Source of the DNA: Chloroflexota bacterium | Lineage (GTDB): Bacteria; Chloroflexota; UBA6077; FW602-bin22; CADDYW01 | DNA: 64,000 nucleotides | Assembly: GCA_021324795.1 (NCBI GenBank) | Contig: JAJPIK010000067.1 | Span: 174,256 to 238,255 of the forward strand | Direction of reading: 5' to 3' | In this document: one piece after another, positions 61,262-64,000 of the stretch | Numbering within the stretch: the stretch's first letter is position 1 | How the letters are laid out: each line of letters starts with the position of its first letter | Position numbers and translations under genes: made by a program | The notes under the pieces: model-generated | What the model was told of the DNA's origin: nothing | The model's input: only the letters and a program-made list of their open reading frames with translations | Databases searched by the model: none

Positions 61262-63625
61262 TTAGCATGAAGCAACCACCGGCAGATCCGACGATTCACT
61301 CACTTGTGAGACCGGCCGGATCGCCTCACTGTTTGACAGCAAGGCGATGCTTAGCACTTCATCCATGTGGTCGACGGGTACGAATCGCAGCTCGCGCCGG
61401 ACTCGCTCTGGCACGTCGACCAGGTCCTTGAGGTTCTTACGCGGCAACACGAACGTCTTGATACCCGCGCGATGCGCGGCTAAGGCCTTCTCGCGCAAGC
61501 CACCGATTGGCAAAACCCGGCCTCGCAATGTAATCTCACCAGTCATCGCGACATCGCGCCGCACCGGCTGCTTAAGGAGCGCCGACGTGATCGCGGTCGC
61601 CATAGTGATACCCGCCGAAGGGCCGTCCTTTGGCACCGCCCCGGCTGGTAAATGGATGTGTACGTCCAACAGCTCAGGAAACTTCGACGGCAAATGCAAG
61701 TCGGCGGCGCGTGAGCGAATATAGCTCAGAGCAGCCGTCGCCGACTCCTTCATCACGTCGCCCAACTGGCCCGTCAGAATCAGCTTGCCTTTTCCGTCGA
61801 GCAAAGCCGCCTCGACCGTTGCCAGGTCACCTCCCACTTCTGTCCAGTAGACGCCGGTTGCCACGCCAATTTCGTCGCGCTCTTCGGCTAACCCCCAATT
61901 CACCCGGGCCGGCCCCAGATAACGAGCCACGGTCTTACGGGTGATCACATGCGGGTAGCGACGGCCGGACGCCACACTGCGTGCCACCTTCCGGCAGATC
62001 GAGCCAATCTCGCGCTCCAAATTGCGTACGCCTGCTTCACTCGTATAACTGCGAATGATTTGAGTCATCGCATCATCAGTGAAGGAAACCTGCTGGCCAC
62101 TCAAGCCGCTCTCCTTGAGTTGCTTGGGAACGAGGAAGTGGCGAGCGATCTGAACTTTGTCTTCCTCGATGTAGCCCGGAATCTCGATGACTTCGAGACG
62201 ATCACGGAGCGCCGGGGGAATCGGGTCGAGCATATTTGCCGTGGTGATGAACATCACGCGCGACAGATCGTAGGGAACGTCGAGATAGTTGTCGATAAAC
62301 TCACTATTCTGCTCCGGATCCAAGACCTCGAGCAGCGCTGACGACGGATCTCCACGGAAATCCTGGCCGAGCTTATCGATTTCGTCCAGCATGTAAACGG
62401 GATTGACTGTCCCGGCCATGCGCATCGTCTGAACGATTCGTCCCGGCATCGCGCCGACGTAGGTGCGTCGGTGGCCTCGGATCTCCGCCTCGTCGTGAAC
62501 GCCGCCCAGGCTGACTCGGACAAATTTGCGGTTCAACGATTCGGCAATCGAGCGCCCTAGGCTCGTCTTGCCAACACCAGGCGGACCAACGAAGCAAAGA
62601 ATCGGCGTTCGCACATTTGCTCCAGCGAGCTTGCGTACCGCCATGAACTCAAGGATGCGTTCTTTGACCTTTTTGAGTCCATAATGGTTCGCGTCGAGAA
62701 TCTTGAGGGCTCGATCCAGATCAATGTCGTCGATCGTCGTCTGTTGCCAAGGCAGGCTTGTGAGCAAATCCAAATAGGTACGGATCACTCCGACTTCCGG
62801 TGCCATCGAGGGCAGACCGGCGAGTCGATTCAACTCTTCTTCGGCTTTGGCGCGGACCTTCTCGGGAAGCCCAAGTTCGGCCAGTCGAGCACGCAGATCA
62901 TTCACGTCTCGCGTCAGCGCATCGACCTCGCCAAGCTCGCGCTGAATCGCGCGCAATTGCTCGCGGAGAAAGTACTCGCGTTGCGACTTATCGACTTCCT
63001 GCTGGACTTCATCTTGAATCTTTTGTTCAAGCTCGAGCACGGCCAACTCATGAGCAAGCAAGACGTTGACTTTTTCTAATCGCTCGGCCGGGTTGATCGT
63101 CTCGAGGATCTCTTGCTGCTTGGCGATCGGAATTTGCAGTGATGAACCGACCACGTCAGCTAACCAGCCGGGGTCATCCGCGTTCATCGCGGCGACGTAA
63201 ACGTCCTCAGATAAGTTACGACTGAGTCGAACGCACTTTTCAAAGAGAGCGACCATGGCGCGCATCAACGCTTCCAGTGCCATGGTCTTTTCGATGGTAT
63301 CGTTGATGGGAGTGGTCGCCGCGTAGATTGCGTCGCCACTTTCATCAAAGTGATTAATGTGAACTCGGCGCTGCCCCTGAACGAGGACATTGGTCGTACC
63401 GTCAGGCATCTTCAGGACCCGTGCGACGAGCGCCTCGGTCCCGAGTGAGTAGAGATCGCTCGGACCGACGTCTTCTTTCTCGGGATCCCGTTGCGCGACG
63501 ACGACGACAACACGATCCTGGAGCATCGCGACCTCTATCGCACGTTGCGTACGTTGATCTCCGACGACGAGCGATGAGACCATTTTCGGGAACAAGACCG
63601 TGTCATTCGTCGGCAGCACCGGCAA
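61262..63625 (-). CDS. lon: ATP-dependent protease Lon (start uncertain, may extend to about 63703)
   Basis: 787 aa; [87 protein letters not shown]. Confidence 0.97.
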   Translation of the reverse strand: MPVLPTNDTVLFPKMVSSLVVGDQRTQRAIEVAMLQDRVVVVVAQRDPEKEDVGPSDLYSLGTEALVARVLKMPDGTTNVLVQGQRRVHINHFDESGDAIYAATTPINDTIEKTMALEALMRAMVALFEKCVRLSRNLSEDVYVAAMNADDPGWLADVVGSSLQIPIAKQQEILETINPAERLEKVNVLLAHELAVLELEQKIQDEVQQEVDKSQREYFLREQLRAIQRELGEVDALTRDVNDLRARLAELGLPEKVRAKAEEELNRLAGLPSMAPEVGVIRTYLDLLTSLPWQQTTIDDIDLDRALKILDANHYGLKKVKERILEFMAVRKLAGANVRTPILCFVGPPGVGKTSLGRSIAESLNRKFVRVSLGGVHDEAEIRGHRRTYVGAMPGRIVQTMRMAGTVNPVYMLDEIDKLGQDFRGDPSSALLEVLDPEQNSEFIDNYLDVPYDLSRVMFITTANMLDPIPPALRDRLEVIEIPGYIEEDKVQIARHFLVPKQLKESGLSGQQVSFTDDAMTQIIRSYTSEAGVRNLEREIGSICRKVARSVASGRRYPHVITRKTVARYLGPARVNWGLAEERDEIGVATGVYWTEVGGDLATVEAALLDGKGKLILTGQLGDVMKESATAALSYIRSRAADLHLPSKFPELLDVHIHLPAGAVPKDGPSAGITMATAITSALLKQPVRRDVAMTGEITLRGRVLPIGGLREKALAAHRAGIKTFVLPRKNLKDLVDVPERVRRELRFVPVDHMDEVLSIALLSNSEAIRPVSQVSESSDLPVVASC

Positions 63626-63784
63626 GTAGACCGATGGTGCCTCACCAGTCGAAAATGTCGGCGGACGAAAAGCTCGTCGGCGCCGTGGTACTTTTTGACT
63701 AATCAGGGCCTCCTTGAATAGATCCCGCTCATATCGTTATACCACAGAATTCGCCTTGAAACACGAAATGCACGGGGCATAAAA

Positions 63785-63806
63785 AAAAGACCCAAAGGGG
63801 TCTTTT
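63785..63806 (-). terminator. Putative intrinsic terminator
   Basis: AAAAGACCC / GGGTCTTTT, loop AAAG; T-tract on reverse strand. Confidence 0.7.
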
Positions 63807-63871
63807 AGCACTAACGGATCTATCAAAGCAATCTACCAAGAGAACTAAAAAGAGAGCTTCCCGAATGCCTA

Positions 63872-64000
63872 CTAACGGGGAGTGGCTGTGAACCAACGCC
63901 CCCTGGGAGTTGGTCCCGCGGGGGCATCGTTGGTGGGGGGTGGGGGGAATCGCTGCGCACGGAGGGGGAAGCCGAGGTCGCCAGGGCGAGAGCGCGTGAG
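63872..64000 (-). CDS. Possible C-terminus of a gene entering from the right edge
   Basis: Reverse frame ...LTRSRPGDLGFPLRAQRFPPPPTNDAPAGPTPRGRWFTATPR*, followed by the terminator at 63785-63806. Confidence 0.3.
   Translation of the reverse strand, partial: LTRSRPGDLGFPLRAQRFPPPPTNDAPAGPTPRGRWFTATPR

Overview
The window looks like a chromosomal segment of a moderately GC-rich bacterium. Gene content suggests Chloroflexota, perhaps Thermomicrobia-like; this is an inference, not shown. It is mostly housekeeping and biosynthetic genes in tight operons: glycosyltransferases, pdxST, R3H-ATPase/tmk/c-di-AMP receptor, a CbpA-type DnaJ, a gamma-glutamyltransferase-family gene, PucR, MazG, DUF881 pair, comF, recO, tRNA-Tyr, argJBD, a PyrR-attenuated pyrR-B-C-carA-carB-K-D operon, galT, glgA, rpsP-khpA-rimM, PNP, a LOR/SDH protein and lon. 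No CRISPR array, rRNA, prophage or transposase was seen. The two most interesting loci are: (1) a compact three-gene operon (24097-27444) of a serine-palmitoyltransferase-like enzyme, an MGDG/UgtP-like glycosyltransferase and a 3beta-HSD-like SDR, which suggests a non-canonical (sphingoid or long-chain-diol) glycolipid pathway and is bracketed by related intergenic repeats; (2) a RibD_C-family reductase / Zn-alcohol dehydrogenase / PTPS-like operon (33139-35234) in which the PTPS homologue keeps the metal-binding His motif but has Ala where the catalytic Cys is expected. Other points: a PyrR-binding consensus plus attenuator, a degenerate GTPase fused to a membrane domain, a G10 tract in a surface lipoprotein gene, a 52-aa membrane ORF missing from the ORF track, and a possible ATT start for lon. 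All family calls come from reading motifs in the translations; no database search was run.
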